Below are positions 39,817 through 48,244 of a DNA stretch of 64,000 bases, in pieces. Positions within the stretch are counted from its first letter, which is position 1. The number at the start of each line of letters is the position of its first letter. The notes below the pieces were generated by a model, which worked only from the letters and a program-made list of their open reading frames with translations, did no database searches and was not told where the DNA came from. Both the position numbers and the translations under genes were made by a program. Source of the stretch: Leifsonia virtsii (lineage in GTDB: Bacteria; Actinomycetota; Actinomycetes; Actinomycetales; Microbacteriaceae); NCBI RefSeq assembly GCF_030433675.1, contig NZ_JAROCB010000005.1, positions 1-64,000 of the forward strand, given 5' to 3'.

Positions 39817-40332
39817 ATGTCCGCCACCGAGAGCGACCACGGCTTCCGCCGCGCGAAGCGGCCGCGCTCGCCCATCGCCGGGCCCTACGGCCACCCGTTC
39901 CACGCCACGATCGTCACCATCCCGATCGGCGCCTGGACGGCGGCCGTCGTCTTCGACATCGCCTCCCTGCTCGGCGCCGCGCCCGGTGCTCTCGCCACCG
40001 GCGCGCTCTGGCTAGTCGTCATCGGCGTGATCGGCGCCGTCGTGGCCGCCGTCTTCGGCCTGCTCGACTTCTCCCAGCTCCCGGCCGGCACGAAGGTGCG
40101 GCGCACGGCGCTCTGGCACCTGGGCTTCAACTCGCTCGCGGTCGTGCTGTTCGTCGTCAGTGCGATCGTCCGGGCGGGGGACCCCGACCATCCCAGCGTC
40201 GGGGGCTTCATCCTCGCACTCGTCGGCATCCTCGTGGTCGGCGTCTCCGGCTTCCTCGGCGGCGAGCTCGCCTACCGTCACGGTGTGCGGGTCGCCGACG
40301 AGCAGGACCAGCGGCGCGCGTACAACGGATGA
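39817..40332 (+). CDS. DUF2231 membrane protein
   Basis: 171 residues with four membrane helices and the DUF2231 entry motif GPYGHPFHATIVTIPIGAWT (a short-loop His near residue 30). The rest reads LDFSQLPAGTKVRRTALWHL then two further helices. These proteins are of unknown function, sometimes haem-linked. AGGAGCACCC precedes the ATG. The 176 bp before it hold no gene that I can support. Confidence 0.88.
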   Translation: MSATESDHGFRRAKRPRSPIAGPYGHPFHATIVTIPIGAWTAAVVFDIASLLGAAPGALATGALWLVVIGVIGAVVAAVFGLLDFSQLPAGTKVRRTALWHLGFNSLAVVLFVVSAIVRAGDPDHPSVGGFILALVGILVVGVSGFLGGELAYRHGVRVADEQDQRRAYNG

Positions 40333-40355
40333 CGCGGAGCGGATACGGTGGGCGC

Positions 40356-41987
40356 ATGTCGCGCATCCACGACGTCGCCCGCGAATCGTTCGGCTGGGAA
40401 GAGCTCCGCCCGCACCTGGCCGAGGCGATGGAGGTGCTGCTCGCCGGCGGCGACGTGCTCGCCGTCATGCCCACCGGCTACGGCAAGTCGTCGCTGTACC
40501 AGGTCGCCGGCACGATCCTCGGCGGCGTCACCATCGTCGTCTCGCCCCTGATCTCGCTGCAGGAGGACCAGGTGCGCGCGCTCGCCGAGGCGAAGGGTGT
40601 GCGGCCGGCGGTCGCCATCAACTCGTCGGCGGGCCAGCGGGAGCGGGAGCGGGACTGGGAGGCCCTGGAGTCCGGGGAGGCCGGATTCGCGTTCCTCACG
40701 CCGGAGCAGCTGGCGAACCCGGAGGTGCGGGAGCGGCTGCGCGGCATCCACGTCTCGCTCTTCGCGGTGGACGAGGCCCACTGCGTCTCCTCGTGGGGTC
40801 ACGACTTCCGGCCCGACTACCTGGTGCTGGGCGACGTCATCGAGGAGCTCGGCCACCCGCCGGTCGTCGCGATGACCGCCACGGGAGCGCCGCCGGTCCG
40901 TGCCGAGATCGGCGAGCGGCTCGGCCTGCGCGGGGCGCGGCTCTTCGCGACGGGGTTCGACCGGCCCAACCTGCGGCTTGAGGTGGTGCGCCACGAGGAG
41001 GACTCGGACAAGCGGACCGCCGTCGTGGAGCAGGTCCGGAAGCTCGACGGCTCCGGGCTCGTCTACGTGGCGACGCGGAAGGATGCGGAGCTGTACGCCG
41101 ACGAGCTGAACGGGCACGGCATCCCGGCCGCCGCGTACCACGCGGGCCTCAAGCGGGCCGACCGGGACGACGTCTACGAACGGTTCATGGACGACCGCGC
41201 CAGGGTCGTCGCGGCGACGAGCGCGTTCGGCATGGGCATCGACAAGCACGACGTGCGCTTCGTCGTTCACGCGTCGGTCACCGACTCCCTCGACAGCTAC
41301 TACCAGGAGGCGGGACGCGCCGGCCGCGACGGCGAGCCGGCGGTGGTGACGTTGCACTACCGTCCGCAGGACTTCGCCCTGACGAAGTTCTTCTCGGGAG
41401 GCGGCCCCGACGCCGACGAGCTCGCCGGGGTGTTCGCCGCGGTCGCTCATCGGCCCGGCATCGACCGCGCCGCGCTCTCGGACGCGGTGGGAATCAGCGT
41501 CCGCTCCCTCGGCCGGCTGCTCGGTCTGCTGCGCGACGCGCGGGTGCTCTCCGGAGCCGACGACGACCTGCGCGCGGTCGACCTGAAGCCCCAGGATGCC
41601 GCAGGCCGCGCGGTGGCGGAGGCCGAGTCCCGGCAGCGCATCGAGCACTCTCGGGCCCAGCTGATGCAGGAATATGCCGAGACGGGAATGTGCCGCAGGC
41701 AGTTCCTGCTCGGCTACTTCGGCGAGGAGCTGCCGGAGCCGTGCGGGAACTGCGACACGTGCTCGTCCGGCAGCGCCTACCGCTGGGCGGAGGAGCACGA
41801 CGCCGGCATCGAGGAGGACTTCCCGCTCGCCGCGAGGGTCACGCACGAGACATGGGGAGCGGGAGTCGTGATGCACACGGAGGCCGACCGGCTCACGGTG
41901 TTCTTCGACGCCGCGGGCTACAAGGTGCTGTCGCTGGCCGCCGTGAAGGAAGGCGGCCTGCTGGAGGTGCTCGGCCCGGCCGCGTGA
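40356..41987 (+). CDS. RecQ-family ATP-dependent DNA helicase
   Basis: 543 residues. Helicase motifs: I MPTGYGKSSLYQ (about residue 38), II VDEAHC, III MTATG, VI QEAGRAGRDG, with DRPNLRLEVV and FGMGIDKHDVR. Next comes a winged-helix-like segment (LSDAVGISVRSLGRLLGLLR), then the RecQ zinc module (CRRQFLLGYFGEELPEPCGN and CDTC). There is no HRDC domain; instead a C-terminal DUF3553/tudor-like segment (THETWGAGVVMHTEADRLTV) follows. It unwinds DNA 3'-5' during repair. TACGGT lies six bases before the ATG, so the mRNA may be leaderless. Confidence 0.92.
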   Translation: MSRIHDVARESFGWEELRPHLAEAMEVLLAGGDVLAVMPTGYGKSSLYQVAGTILGGVTIVVSPLISLQEDQVRALAEAKGVRPAVAINSSAGQRERERDWEALESGEAGFAFLTPEQLANPEVRERLRGIHVSLFAVDEAHCVSSWGHDFRPDYLVLGDVIEELGHPPVVAMTATGAPPVRAEIGERLGLRGARLFATGFDRPNLRLEVVRHEEDSDKRTAVVEQVRKLDGSGLVYVATRKDAELYADELNGHGIPAAAYHAGLKRADRDDVYERFMDDRARVVAATSAFGMGIDKHDVRFVVHASVTDSLDSYYQEAGRAGRDGEPAVVTLHYRPQDFALTKFFSGGGPDADELAGVFAAVAHRPGIDRAALSDAVGISVRSLGRLLGLLRDARVLSGADDDLRAVDLKPQDAAGRAVAEAESRQRIEHSRAQLMQEYAETGMCRRQFLLGYFGEELPEPCGNCDTCSSGSAYRWAEEHDAGIEEDFPLAARVTHETWGAGVVMHTEADRLTVFFDAAGYKVLSLAAVKEGGLLEVLGPAA

Positions 41988-42012
41988 TGTTGCCCCGGGC
42001 CGGCCCGGGACG

Positions 42013-42803
42013 TCAGCTGCGGCCGATCGCGCGGGCGGAGGCGACCGCCGCCTCCGCGCCGTCGAGCCACGGCTCGCCGTGCCCGGGGAGAAGCACCCGG
42101 GCACCGGTCGCCGCGATGACGTCAAGGGAGGCGAGCGCCTGGGCCGAGTCGGCTGTGGCAGCACCTGCGACGATCTGGGCGCCCGGGATCCCCTTGTACG
42201 GGTCCAGCGTGACGATCGCGTCCCCGCTCAGCAGTGTCTCGTGGTCCCGGAGCAGCAGACCGCAGTGCCCGAAGGTGTGACCCGGCGTGAACACGACCTC
42301 CGGACGTCCGGGCAGGTCGAGCATCCCGGACCCCGCCAGTTCGGATACCGCCGTCACGCCCTTCACGGAGAGCGCCCCTGCGCGCACCATTCCCACCACG
42401 GGCGCGAGCGAGCGCGGATACAGCAGCGGGTAGACGAACGGCGTGTGCTCCCGCCGGTAGCGGTACGGGTGCGCGGCGAGCTCCCGGTCGCCGGCGTGGA
42501 CGAAGACGGGAACGCCCAGCTCCTCGACGGCACGCTCGGCGAAACCCACATGGTCGAAGTGCCCGTGCGTGAGCACGATGCTCTGCAGGTCGCGCATACG
42601 CAGCCCCAGCTCGTGCGCCGCCCGGATCAGGGCGCCCCAGGTGCGGGGAACGCCGCATCCACCAGCGTCCATGACGCCCCGTCGACGAGCAGATAACAGT
42701 TGGTGAAAGCGTGCTCGAGCCGGTGCACCCCCGGCACGACGTCGGGCGTCAGCCGCGGGGAGCCGCGCCCCCGCTCCCCGGTGAGCGTCATGGATGCGGT
42801 CAT
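42013..42803 (-). pseudogene. MBL-fold metallo-hydrolase, frameshifted
   Basis: A beta-lactamase-fold hydrolase with the HxHxDH motif (VLTHGHFDHVGFAE), GHTFGHCG and GDAIVTLDP. The N-terminal codons (MTASMTLTGERGRG, then RLEHAFTNCYLLVDG and WTLVDAAFP) run in one frame from 42803 and stop early. The rest continues in another frame from the G run at 42645-42648. One extra base in that run would restore AFPRTWGALIRAA. A start with GGAGGACCC is seen for the full gene. This is either a recent mutation, a phase-variable tract or a sequencing error. Confidence 0.8.
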
Positions 42804-43120
42804 GGGTCCTCCCTCGGTCTGCTCCGTGTCTACGCGCGCGTCGCCGGGGCGGGCAGGGGTTGACGGGGTGCGGCATCCGGGAGGGGCCTCGAACGCGCTG
42901 CAGAAGTTCTCGTCCGGCCCGCATCACGATCCCGCCCCCTTCGCCGTCCTCTTAGGTGGAGGACCGGTGCGAACGGGCCCCGGTTCCTCCCGGGTGATGC
43001 GGCGGACGGGTACGGGAATTCGGACGCCGCATCACCCCTCTTCATGTGTTCCGGTCCAGGGCGGACCATTTCGCCTTCCGGTCCCAGCCCCTATGCTGTT
43101 CCGGGGGAAAGGGGAATCCG
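42804..43120. other. 317-bp gap with a 13-bp perfect stem
   Basis: No gene seen. It contains GGGTGATGCGGCG (42992-43004) and its exact reverse complement (43025-43037) around a 20-base loop, plus the divergent promoter regions of the two flanking genes. The stem does not share the core of the other hairpins. Function not known. Confidence 0.6.
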
Positions 43121-43678
43121 ATGGGTGCCATCGCTGTGCACGAGTTCGTCTCCCTCGACGGCGTGTTCGAGGATCCGAGCTGGACGGCGCCGTACGGTTT
43201 CGATCCCGAGATGGGGGACGACATCGGGCGCATCACGCGCGCGTCGGACGCCATCCTGTTGGGTCGGCGCACGTTCGAGATGTTCGCGCCCGCCTGGTCG
43301 CAGCGGACCGCCGCGGAGGACCCGGGAGCCCCGTTCTTCAACGACAGCCCGAAGGCGGTCGTCAGCGCGTCGCTCGACGACGCCGCAGCGGAGAGCACGT
43401 GGCACAACTCCCGCTCGCTCGGCGCGTACGACGCCGAGCGCATCCGGGAGTTCGCCGGTGGGTTCAGCGGCGGGGTCTACGTCAGCGGCTCCGGCTCGCT
43501 CGTGCGGGCGCTGCTCGCCGACGGCCTGGTCGGCGCGCTCCACCTGTTCGTCTACCCCGAGGTCCGCGGGACGGGCGCCCGCCTGTTCCCCGAGGGCACC
43601 GCGCCCGCGAAGCTGCGGCTGCGCCACCAGTACGCCTACGACAACGGCGTGCTCCACCTCCACTACGCCAGCGCCTGA
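43121..43678 (+). CDS. Dihydrofolate reductase-like (RibD C-terminal) protein
   Basis: 185 residues of the RibD_C/DHFR-like fold. Motifs: VHEFVSLDGVFEDPSW (N-terminal strand and Asp), ASDAILLGRRTFEMF near residue 40, GGVYVSGSGSLVRALLADGL (NADPH site) and LHLFVYPEVRGTGARLF. These are NADPH-dependent reductases of unclear substrate. The ATG has GGGGAA upstream. Confidence 0.88.
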   Translation: MGAIAVHEFVSLDGVFEDPSWTAPYGFDPEMGDDIGRITRASDAILLGRRTFEMFAPAWSQRTAAEDPGAPFFNDSPKAVVSASLDDAAAESTWHNSRSLGAYDAERIREFAGGFSGGVYVSGSGSLVRALLADGLVGALHLFVYPEVRGTGARLFPEGTAPAKLRLRHQYAYDNGVLHLHYASA

Positions 43679-43782
43679 CCAATCAGAATTGAGGCCGCTC
43701 CGCGACCTCAATCGGCGTTAGCGTCGGTGGTGACCTGCACAATCGCACTGCATCGACACAGCACACACACCCGGGAATCACT

Positions 43783-45516
43783 GTGACTCTTCTTCGTCTC
43801 TCGCTCCGCTTCGTGCGCCCGTACTGGCGCTCGGTGACCGCGGTCGTGATCCTGCAACTGATCGCGACCATGGCCGCCCTCTACCTGCCCACCCTCAACG
43901 CCGAGATCATCGACAAGGGCGTCATCAAGGGCGACACCGACTTCATCTGGCGCACCGGCGGCATGATGCTGATCGTCTGCTTCGTCCAGGTGATCGCCGC
44001 GGTGGCCGCGACCTACTTCGGCGCACGCGCGTCCATGTCCGCCGGAAAGGACATCCGGCGCAGCTTCTACCGCAAGGTGGACGCGCTGCCGTCTCTCGAC
44101 CTCGCCCGCTGGGGGATGCCGACCCTGATCACGCGCAACACCAACGACGTCCAGCAGGTGCAGATGCTGCTGCTGATGACGTTCAACTTCATGGTGTCCA
44201 CGCCGATCATGTGCATCGCCGGGATCATCTTCGCTGTCCGCGTCGACGCCGGGCTGTCGTGGCTGATCTGGGTGTCGGTCGCGGTCCTGTTCATCGTCGT
44301 CGGCATCCTGGTGTCGCTGCTGCTGCCGATGTTCCGTGTCATGCAGGAGCGCATCGACGGCGTCAACGGCGTCATCCGGGAGCAGATCGTCGGCATCCGG
44401 GTGATCCGCGCGTTCGTCCGCGAGAAGTTCGAGACGAAGCGCTACGACGATGCGAACGCCGCGCTGACCCGCATCTCGGTGAAGGTCGGCAACGTGTTCG
44501 TGCTGATGTTCCCGGTCATCATGCTCATCCTCAACGTCGCCACGGTCGCGGTGCTCTGGTTCGGCGGTCACCGGGTGGACGCGGGCGACATCCAGATCGG
44601 CGCGCTCACCGCGTTCCTGCAGTACCTGCTGCAGATCCTCGTCGCGGTCATGATGGGCGTGTTCATGGCCATGATGATCCCGCGGGCGATGGTCTGCGCG
44701 GAGCGCATCCAGGAGGTGCTCGGCGCGGTCCCGAGCTCGAAGCAGGCGGGCGAGGGCGCATCGGCGGTCCCGGCGGACGGCCGGGTCGAGGTCGACGACG
44801 TGACGTTCGGCTACCCGGGCGCCGAGAAGCCCGTGCTCAGCGGGGTCTCCTTCACGGCAGAGCCGGGCGAGGTGACGGCGATCGTCGGCTCGACCGGGTC
44901 GGGCAAGACCACGCTCGTATCGGTGATCGCCAACCTGTTCACGCCGCAGAGCGGGCACGTCTCGATCGGCGGCGTGCGGGTCGACGGGCTCAGCCGGCAG
45001 CAGATCGCGGGCGTGCTCGGGCTCGTGCCGCAGCGTCCGTACCTCTTCTCCGGCACGATCGCGTCGAACCTCCGCTTCGGCCGGCCCGATGCGACCGACG
45101 ACGAGCTGTGGGAGGCGCTGCGCGTCGCCCAGGCGGAGGACTTCGTCCGCGCCAAGGAGCACGGCCTCGACGAGCGCATCTCGCAGGGCGGCACCAACGT
45201 GTCCGGCGGTCAGCGGCAGCGCCTCTGCATCGCCCGGGCTCTCATCGCCCGCCCGAAGGTGTTCCTCTTCGACGACTCGTTCTCGGCGCTCGACGTCGCG
45301 ACCGACGCGCGGCTGAGACGCGCGCTGGCCGACTCCACCGGCGATGCGGCCGTGATCGTGGTCGCGCAGCGCGTGTCCACGATCCGTGAGGCCGACACGA
45401 TCATCGTGATGGACGACGGACGCGTCGTCGGCCGCGGAACCCACGACGAACTGCTGGAGACCAACGAGACGTACCGCCAGATCGTCGAGTCGCAGCTGAG
45501 CCTGGAGGTGGCCTGA
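43783..45516 (+). CDS. ABC exporter half-transporter, degenerate-site subunit
   Basis: 577 residues with six transmembrane helices then a nucleotide-binding domain: Walker A GSTGSGKTT, signature NVSGGQRQR, Walker B VFLFDDSFSALD. The residue after the Walker B Asp is Asp instead of the catalytic Glu, which marks the degenerate ATP site of heterodimeric exporters such as TM287/288 or LmrCD. One base separates it from the partner gene. The pair probably exports hydrophobic drugs or lipids from the plasma membrane. Confidence 0.93.
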   Translation: MTLLRLSLRFVRPYWRSVTAVVILQLIATMAALYLPTLNAEIIDKGVIKGDTDFIWRTGGMMLIVCFVQVIAAVAATYFGARASMSAGKDIRRSFYRKVDALPSLDLARWGMPTLITRNTNDVQQVQMLLLMTFNFMVSTPIMCIAGIIFAVRVDAGLSWLIWVSVAVLFIVVGILVSLLLPMFRVMQERIDGVNGVIREQIVGIRVIRAFVREKFETKRYDDANAALTRISVKVGNVFVLMFPVIMLILNVATVAVLWFGGHRVDAGDIQIGALTAFLQYLLQILVAVMMGVFMAMMIPRAMVCAERIQEVLGAVPSSKQAGEGASAVPADGRVEVDDVTFGYPGAEKPVLSGVSFTAEPGEVTAIVGSTGSGKTTLVSVIANLFTPQSGHVSIGGVRVDGLSRQQIAGVLGLVPQRPYLFSGTIASNLRFGRPDATDDELWEALRVAQAEDFVRAKEHGLDERISQGGTNVSGGQRQRLCIARALIARPKVFLFDDSFSALDVATDARLRRALADSTGDAAVIVVAQRVSTIREADTIIVMDDGRVVGRGTHDELLETNETYRQIVESQLSLEVA

Positions 45517-45517
45517 G

Positions 45518-47593
45518 ATGGCACGCACCACGGAACGCAAGAAGCGCGGCGGCCGCCCTGAGAAGGGGCAGGAGCCGACCGCCAAGGACATCGTCCTCGA
45601 CGAGCTCGAGGAGGAGTACGACTTCACGCCCACCGAGGCAGACGGCGACATGTTCGGCGGGGCCCCGGCGAAGAAGGCCGAGAACTTCTGGCCCTCCTTC
45701 AAGCGCCTGATGGGCCTGCTCAAGCCGGAGTGGCTCGGGATGGCGTGGGTCACGCTGCTGACGGTCGTGTCGGTCGTGCTCGTCGTCATCGCGCCGAAGA
45801 TCCTCGGCGACGCGACGAACGTCATCTTCCAGGGCGTGATCTCCTCGCAGATCCCGCCGGGGACGACGGTGGAGCAGGCGATCGAGCAGCTGCGGGCCAA
45901 CGGCCAGAACCAGCTCGCCGACGTGATCGCCGGCTCCGGCGTCACGACGGGCCAGGGCATCGACTTCACGAAGCTCGGCCAGCTGCTGATGATCGTGCTG
46001 GCGTTCTACCTGGTGGCGTCGCTGCTGCAGTGGTGGCAGGGCTACCTGCTGAACGCGCTCGTCATGCGTGTGGTCTACGGACTGCGCAAAGACGTCGAGG
46101 CGAAGCTGAACCGGCTCCCGCTCAGCTACTTCGACACGAGGCAGCGCGGCGACCTGATGTCGCGCGTGACCAACGACGTCGACAACATCCAGACGGCGCT
46201 GCAGCAGGCGTTCTCGCAGCTGATCCAGTCGGTCCTGATGGTGATCGGCATCGGCATCATGATGTTCATCGTGTCGTGGCAGCTCGCGCTGATCGCGCTC
46301 ATCTCCATCCCGCTGTCCGGTGTGATCGCGGGTGTGATCGGCTCGCGGTCGCAGAAGCTGTTCAAGACGCAATGGGCGTCGACGGGCGCCCTCAACGGGC
46401 ACATCGAGGAGTCGTACTCCGGCCTCGACCTGGTGCGCGCCTTCGGCCGCGACGAGGTCATGCTCGAGGAGTTCGACAACCGCAACGGCAAGCTGCACGC
46501 GTCGCAGGTGGGCGCTCAGTTCGTCTCCGGCAGCATCATGCCGGCGATGAACTTCGTCTCCTACCTGTCCTACGTGCTGATCGCGGTGGTCGGCGGCCTC
46601 AAGGTCGCGGGCGGAAGCCTGACCATCGGCGACGCGACCGCGTTCATCCAGTACTCGCGCGAGTTCTCGCAGCCGATCGGGCAGATCGCCGGCATGGCGA
46701 ACATGCTGCAGTCGGGCGTCGCGTCGGCGGAGCGGACGTTCGAGTTCCTCGATTCCGAGGAGCAGACGCCGGACACCGACACCGAGCACCTGCCGGAGCG
46801 CGCCGACGGCCGCGTCGAGCTCGACCACGTCGACTTCTCGTACGACCCGGAGACCGAGCTGATCCAGGACCTCTCGTTGAGCGTCCAGCCGGGCAGCACG
46901 GTCGCGATCGTCGGGCCGACGGGCGCGGGCAAGACCACGTTGGTGAATCTGATCATGCGGTTCTACGAGCTGAGCGGCGGCACCATCCGCCTCGACGGCA
47001 TCGACACGACGCACCTCTCTCGCGCCGAGCTGCGCGGCCAGGTCGGCATGGTGCTGCAGGACGCCTGGCTGTTCTCCGGCACCATCCGCGAGAACATCCG
47101 CTACGGCCGCCTCGACGCCACCGATGACGAGGTCATCGCGGCCGCCAAGGCGACCATGGTCGACCGCTTCGTGCGGCAGCTGCCGGACGGCTACGACACC
47201 GTGATCGACGCCGAGGGCGGCAACGTCTCCGCCGGCGAGCGGCAGCTGATCACGATCGCGCGCGCGTTCATCGCCAACCCGTCGCTGCTCATCCTCGACG
47301 AGGCGACGTCGTCGGTCGACACCCGGACCGAGCTGCTGGTGCAGCACGCCATGGCCGCCCTGCGGACCGACCGCACGTCGTTCGTGATCGCGCACCGCCT
47401 GTCCACCATCCGCGACGCGAACACCATCCTGGTGATGGAGCGCGGGCGGATCGTCGAGCAGGGCGACCACGAGACGCTGCTGCAGCGCCGGGGCGCCTAC
47501 TACGACCTTTACATGACGCAGTTCCGCGGCGACGACGCGGAGGAGGAGCAGGAGCGCGACACCGAGGTGCAGGAAGAGGTGGCCGCCCCGTAA
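45518..47593 (+). CDS. ABC exporter half-transporter, catalytic subunit
   Basis: 691 residues with a 60-residue charged N-terminal extension, six membrane helices and an extra extracellular segment (VEQAIEQLRANGQNQLADVI) between helices 1 and 2. The ATPase has GPTGAGKTT, signature VSAGERQ and Walker B LLILDEATSSVD with the full catalytic Glu. Together with the preceding subunit it makes an asymmetric dimer with one hydrolysing site. A bidirectional hairpin follows. Confidence 0.93.
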   Translation: MARTTERKKRGGRPEKGQEPTAKDIVLDELEEEYDFTPTEADGDMFGGAPAKKAENFWPSFKRLMGLLKPEWLGMAWVTLLTVVSVVLVVIAPKILGDATNVIFQGVISSQIPPGTTVEQAIEQLRANGQNQLADVIAGSGVTTGQGIDFTKLGQLLMIVLAFYLVASLLQWWQGYLLNALVMRVVYGLRKDVEAKLNRLPLSYFDTRQRGDLMSRVTNDVDNIQTALQQAFSQLIQSVLMVIGIGIMMFIVSWQLALIALISIPLSGVIAGVIGSRSQKLFKTQWASTGALNGHIEESYSGLDLVRAFGRDEVMLEEFDNRNGKLHASQVGAQFVSGSIMPAMNFVSYLSYVLIAVVGGLKVAGGSLTIGDATAFIQYSREFSQPIGQIAGMANMLQSGVASAERTFEFLDSEEQTPDTDTEHLPERADGRVELDHVDFSYDPETELIQDLSLSVQPGSTVAIVGPTGAGKTTLVNLIMRFYELSGGTIRLDGIDTTHLSRAELRGQVGMVLQDAWLFSGTIRENIRYGRLDATDDEVIAAAKATMVDRFVRQLPDGYDTVIDAEGGNVSAGERQLITIARAFIANPSLLILDEATSSVDTRTELLVQHAMAALRTDRTSFVIAHRLSTIRDANTILVMERGRIVEQGDHETLLQRRGAYYDLYMTQFRGDDAEEEQERDTEVQEEVAAP

Positions 47594-47602
47594 CCGCACC
47601 AC

Positions 47603-47660
47603 CTGGTTGACACGACACGCCGCCCAACGCTCCGGCGGGGCGGCGTGTCGCGTCATCCAG
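47603..47660. repeat. Dispersed hairpin copy 4
   Basis: Two 23-base arms with two mismatches: left CTGGTTGACACGACACGCCG plus CCC, right GGG plus CGGCGTGTCGCGTCATCCAG. It lies between the convergent ABC and hypothetical genes and shares the ACACGCCG core. Confidence 0.75.
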
Positions 47661-47663
47661 AGG

Positions 47664-48230
47664 TCAGCGGCGGGCGATCTTCGTGATGGTGCGCACGGCG
47701 ATCACGCCGGCGAGCACCCACGGTCCGGCGACGATGATCGGGTCGAGCCAGCTGTGCTTGACGTCGGCCCTGCGCTGGCCGAAGCGCGACGAGATCGGGT
47801 GGTGCCCGAGCTCCGACAGCACGCCGGACTCGGTGATCGGGTCGTCCGGACGACGGCTGGCGAGCGACTTCACGTGCTCGGTCACCGCATCCACCCGGTC
47901 GCCGAGCACGAGCAGCATCCAGTGCGCGGTGCGGCCCTCGCTGTACCGGTCGTAGGCGAAGCGGCGGATCGCGCCGGACACCCCGTGGAGCGGCTGCGCG
48001 GTGCCGAACACCGGTGTCAGCATCTCGTGCTCGATCGACCGCTCACGGCCGGCCCTCGGCTCCTGCAGCGGCGGGAACTCCCAGTGCGCACCGGTCGCCT
48101 CCGGATCGATCCGCTCGCGCGGGTGCGACGGCCGGTCGGCCGGGTCGCTGTCGACGCCCCAGCCCGGGATGCGCGCCCGCAGCGCCTCGGGGTCGTACTT
48201 CTTCGTGTGGTCGCTTGCGACATACGGCAT
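47664..48230 (-). CDS. Hypothetical protein with C-terminal membrane segment
   Basis: 188 residues. A basic N-terminal region (MPYVASDHTKKYDPEALRAR), a helical middle (RRFAYDRYSEGRTAHWMLLV) and one C-terminal membrane helix (DPIIVAGPWVLAGVIAVRTI). It follows the zinc alcohol dehydrogenase by 14 bases on the same strand, so the pair is an operon. No family recognised. Confidence 0.65.
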   Translation of the reverse strand: MPYVASDHTKKYDPEALRARIPGWGVDSDPADRPSHPRERIDPEATGAHWEFPPLQEPRAGRERSIEHEMLTPVFGTAQPLHGVSGAIRRFAYDRYSEGRTAHWMLLVLGDRVDAVTEHVKSLASRRPDDPITESGVLSELGHHPISSRFGQRRADVKHSWLDPIIVAGPWVLAGVIAVRTITKIARR

Positions 48231-48244
48231 GACGTTCTCCTCTC

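Noticed and set aside
42640-42660. Programmed ribosomal frameshift in the metallo-hydrolase gene
   Set aside because: GGGG here is not a recognised slippery heptamer with a stimulator, and the family is normally one frame; mutation or error is simpler.
43708-45969. 753-codon minus-strand frame across the ABC exporter genes
   Set aside because: Composition (His/Asp/Arg-rich, repeated DRDH-like runs) is that of an antisense shadow; the plus-strand ABC motifs are unmistakable.
45401-47656. 751-codon minus-strand frame across the second ABC gene
   Set aside because: Antisense shadow of the ABC subunit, no domain recognisable.
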